DNA of 64,000 nt from CAVVEQ01 sp963747315 (GTDB taxonomy: Bacteria; Chloroflexota; Anaerolineae; Anaerolineales; Anaerolineaceae). Position 1 is the stretch's first letter. Every line of letters starts with the position of its first letter. The notes under the pieces are model-generated. The model was not told the DNA's origin. It worked only from the letters and a program-made list of their open reading frames with translations, and searched no databases. Shown here piece after piece: positions 61,883 through 64,000 of the stretch. A program made the translations under genes and the position numbers. The DNA is taken from contig CAVVEQ010000013.1 of the NCBI GenBank assembly GCA_963747315.1, positions 930,001 through 994,000 of the forward strand, read 5' to 3'.

Positions 61883-62040
61883 CTCCTTATTCGGATGTGT
61901 AAAATTTATCATAAAAACTATTTGTGAGGGAATATATATACATTTAGCGCAATCTGAAGCTATGCATTTTCCCCTTTAGAAGATCATCTCATACTCCATC
62001 GCCAATTTTCCCATGATAATAATTGCTTCGTTTCATTTGA

Positions 62041-62979
62041 CTAATATGATAGAAGCATCTTTTGCATTTGATTTCGATAAAGTTCAAACGCTTTTCTTCC
62101 CTGCTCCGTCAACCGCACCATCGTGTGCGGTTTTTTCTCCACGAATTCCTTTTCGATCTTCACATACCCGGCTTCCTCCAGCTTGCTGAGGTGCGCCGAA
62201 AGGTTGCCCCAGGTCAGGCCGGTGCGGTTCATCAGGTAGGTGTAATCCGCGCTTTCCACCACGTACAGGTTCGCCAGGATCACCAGCCGGGCGGGTTCGT
62301 GCACCACCCGGTCGATGCCGCCCAGCTCCCCGGCGGTTGGGTCCGCCCGCTTTCTACCCATTGCCACCCTCCGCGCGGGTTTGGGGTGCTCTTTCAGGAA
62401 ACGGATGAATAAATAAACTCCTGGCACCATCACCAGCAGGCCGCCGATCCAGAAGATGGCGAAATTATTCAGATATTCGCCCAGCCCGAAGCAGAGCGCG
62501 TAGATCACGGCGATGTAGTACCCGCGCGGGTAATCGTTGAACCAGGCGATTGTGGCGATGGCCGCACCGACAAATAACCCCGCGAACAGGTAAATTGGCA
62601 GACCTTGAGGCAGGGAGGCATTGTTGTTCTTCGCGGTCGCGGTCAGGATGACAAGAATCACGGTCACCAGGGTGAACCCTCCCAGGATCAGCGCCAGATG
62701 CAGTTTCCTGCGTTTGCGCGCCGGTCCGAACTTCACCAGCCCCAGCCTCGGTGCGGTGATGTAGCGCTTTCCAGCCCAGAAGATAAGGAAAGCTCCACCG
62801 ATCAGCACAAGGTAACCAAGGTAACGTACCAGGTCTGATTCGATCCATTCAATCGTGGAATTCAAGAGCAGCGCCAAATCCCAGAGCAGCAATCCCAGGT
62901 AGATATCCCACAGGCCATCCTGGTGGTAGGATCTCCAGGCATTCCTTTCCAGGGTTTTCAAGTCCATCGAGTCGTTCAT
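62041..62979 (-). CDS. Membrane-anchored winged-helix transcriptional regulator
   Basis: From ATG 62979 (AAGGAGG 6 nt upstream) the protein has 312 residues. The N-terminal ~200 residues hold about five or six membrane helices; the C-terminal ~100 form a winged helix (RLVILANLYVVESADYTYLMNRTGLTWGNLSAHLSKLEEAGYVKI, read in parts, then TMVRLTEQGRKAFELY) as in ArsR/MarR-like PF13601 regulators. One chain thus combines membrane and DNA-binding parts. No kinase partner is present. Target genes are unknown, though the divergent MFS gene is a candidate. Confidence 0.8.
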   Translation of the reverse strand: MNDSMDLKTLERNAWRSYHQDGLWDIYLGLLLWDLALLLNSTIEWIESDLVRYLGYLVLIGGAFLIFWAGKRYITAPRLGLVKFGPARKRRKLHLALILGGFTLVTVILVILTATAKNNNASLPQGLPIYLFAGLFVGAAIATIAWFNDYPRGYYIAVIYALCFGLGEYLNNFAIFWIGGLLVMVPGVYLFIRFLKEHPKPARRVAMGRKRADPTAGELGGIDRVVHEPARLVILANLYVVESADYTYLMNRTGLTWGNLSAHLSKLEEAGYVKIEKEFVEKKPHTMVRLTEQGRKAFELYRNQMQKMLLSY

Positions 62980-63223
62980 CACCAACCTCCTTGCATTGAT
63001 TATTACTTTGTATTACTAATGTTCTTTGTATAATATATATCATTCTTCTGCAGATTCCATTGGACATATGACCAATTAATCTTTGCGATTCGATTATTGC
63101 ACTCCGCGTTTTGCGCGGAGGGAGCGCTGGTGGAGATTGGCATCGCGAACACTCGCAAAGAATGAATAAATCAGACGGTATAATCAACCGGTTCCGAATC
63201 TCTCCCGAAAGTAGAACCTCGCG
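62980..63223. other. Intergenic region before the MFS gene
   Basis: A 244-nt gap. It contains a short hairpin CTCCGCG-TTTTG-CGCGGAG (63102-63120) and AT-rich sequence after the regulator start; no promoter I would trust. An in-frame TAG at 63212-63214 closes the MFS reading frame upstream. Confidence 0.5.
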
Positions 63224-64000
63224 ATCAACACGAAAACCCATTCAACCGAAAAACCGGGCGGCAGCCACCGCGGAACGATCGTCACCGCCGCGGGTACCAT
63301 CGCCCTGCTCTCCATGGGCATCCTCTACTCCTGGAGCGTGATCAAGGCCAACATCCCTCCGGAATGGGGTTGGGCGGATTACCAGAAATCGCTGCCCTTC
63401 TCCACCGCCTGCATCGTTCTGCCCTTCACCACCATCCTGGGTGCGAAGCTGCTTGGTAAATACGGTCCGCGGAAGGTTGTCACGGCCGCTGGTGTCCTTG
63501 CCGGGCTTGGGATGATCATCCCCAGCCAGTCCACCTCTCCCTGGGTGCACACGCTGGCCTTCGGGCTGCTCATCGCCTGCGGCATCGGCTTCACCTTCTC
63601 CTCCGCCAGCGCCACCTCCATGATGTGGTTCCCGGAATCGAAAACCGGCCTCATTTCCGGCATCGTCGTCGCCGGCTTCGGCATGGGCAGCGCCTGGGTC
63701 GCTCCACTGGCACGCGCTTCCATCTCGGCCAACGGATTACCAGAAACCATGCTCTATTTCGGTTTTGGCATGACCCTGCTGGTGGTGCTCTGCGCCCAGT
63801 TCATGCGCGTTCCCCCGGACGGGTTCATCCCTACCACAAATGGCAAAGCCGACCCGGTGAGTACCACCCCGGTGGTGGAATTCCAACCCCGGCAGCTCTT
63901 CCGCACCTGGCAGTTCTACCTCATCTGGATCGCCTTCGCGTTCGGCTCGGGAGCCGGTTTGATGGTGATCGGCAACCTGGCCCTGATCGTCAAGGACCAG
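63224..64000 (+). CDS. MFS transporter (OFA-like), 3' end outside window, start unclear
   Basis: The frame from about 63224 to the window edge (259 codons) encodes seven or so membrane helices: GTIVTAAGTIALLSMGILYSW, WGWADYQKSLPFS, GKYGPRKVVTAAG (motif-A-like loop between helices 2 and 3) and ESKTGLISGIVVAGFGMGSA, as in oxalate/formate-antiporter-type MFS proteins. No ATG, GTG or TTG is found in frame before 63314, where helix 1 is already under way; ATC 63224 (I-N-T-K-T) may be a miscalled ATG or an unusual start. Substrate unknown. Confidence 0.7.
   Translation, partial: MNTKTHSTEKPGGSHRGTIVTAAGTIALLSMGILYSWSVIKANIPPEWGWADYQKSLPFSTACIVLPFTTILGAKLLGKYGPRKVVTAAGVLAGLGMIIPSQSTSPWVHTLAFGLLIACGIGFTFSSASATSMMWFPESKTGLISGIVVAGFGMGSAWVAPLARASISANGLPETMLYFGFGMTLLVVLCAQFMRVPPDGFIPTTNGKADPVSTTPVVEFQPRQLFRTWQFYLIWIAFAFGSGAGLMVIGNLALIVKDQ

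Noticed and set aside
59600..61900. Prophage or integrative element
   Set aside because: No integrase, transposase, terminal repeat or tRNA attachment site flanks the AT-rich island.
1..64000. CRISPR array or insertion sequence
   Set aside because: No regularly spaced direct repeats, cas genes, transposase or IS-type terminal repeats were seen.

Overview
The window looks like part of a chromosome from an anaerobic Chloroflexota bacterium, most likely class Anaerolineae. This is inferred from the gene mix and protein character; no database was searched. Supporting signs are a mevalonate-pathway decarboxylase, a cellulose-synthase-like GT2, KtrAB potassium uptake, a membrane-fused spermidine-synthase-like protein, a DUF1461/Lit-type membrane protein, a B12-dependent (class II) ribonucleotide reductase and a soluble-type [NiFe] hydrogenase. 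Most genes are housekeeping genes in short operons of changing strand.

Layout. 1-5.2 kb: the end of a GH13 amylase; a minus-strand operon of two membrane-anchored alpha/beta hydrolases and a peroxiredoxin whose peroxidatic Cys codon is UGA followed by a SECIS-like hairpin (probable selenoprotein); and a divergent methyltransferase across a PerR/Fur-like box. 5.2-16.3 kb: udgB, queA, ruvB, upp, moaA, an M50-like protease, tpiA, a Ser/Thr kinase, GT2, RNase P RNA, a VTT/DedA protein, udk and tRNA-Thr. 16.4-27 kb: GT4, dinB, then a tightly coupled cluster of ACP, SDR, acyl-activating enzyme, GNAT-like protein and polysaccharide deacetylase that runs by a 4-nt overlap into a [NiFe] hydrogenase pair, followed by pepT and yjbQ. 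27-32.3 kb: a TetR-controlled ABC efflux operon with a 39-bp perfect operator palindrome. 32.3-41 kb: small membrane proteins, ktrAB, a subtilisin, mvaD-like, rseP-like, a HEAT-repeat protein and acylphosphatase. 40.5-47.3 kb: uvrB, mfd, pth and an exported protein. 47.4-56 kb: DUF948-like and YtxH proteins, nnr, spermidine-synthase-like, Lit-like, gpmA, a MalK-type ATPase, nagB and a hydrolase. 56.4-59.6 kb: nrdR-nrdJ, GC-rich at third codon positions. 59.6-61.9 kb: a strikingly AT-rich island with a DUF2188-like gene, a protein carrying a HEPN-type RNxxxH motif and an acidic unknown. 62-64 kb: a membrane-anchored winged-helix regulator and the start of an MFS transporter.

Sequence quality. 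Seven conserved genes are broken by single indels (moaA, VTT, kinase twice, deacetylase, yjbQ, subtilisin twice, nrdJ), two of them in G runs. This many breaks in housekeeping genes points to consensus indel errors rather than genuine decay, so these genes are annotated as whole loci with the break noted.

Expression signals. Rho-independent terminators separate most convergent pairs. At least four genes (ruvB, udk, the gene at 47430 and the gene at 49974) have a consensus TATAAT only 6-7 nt before the start codon, which predicts leaderless mRNAs.
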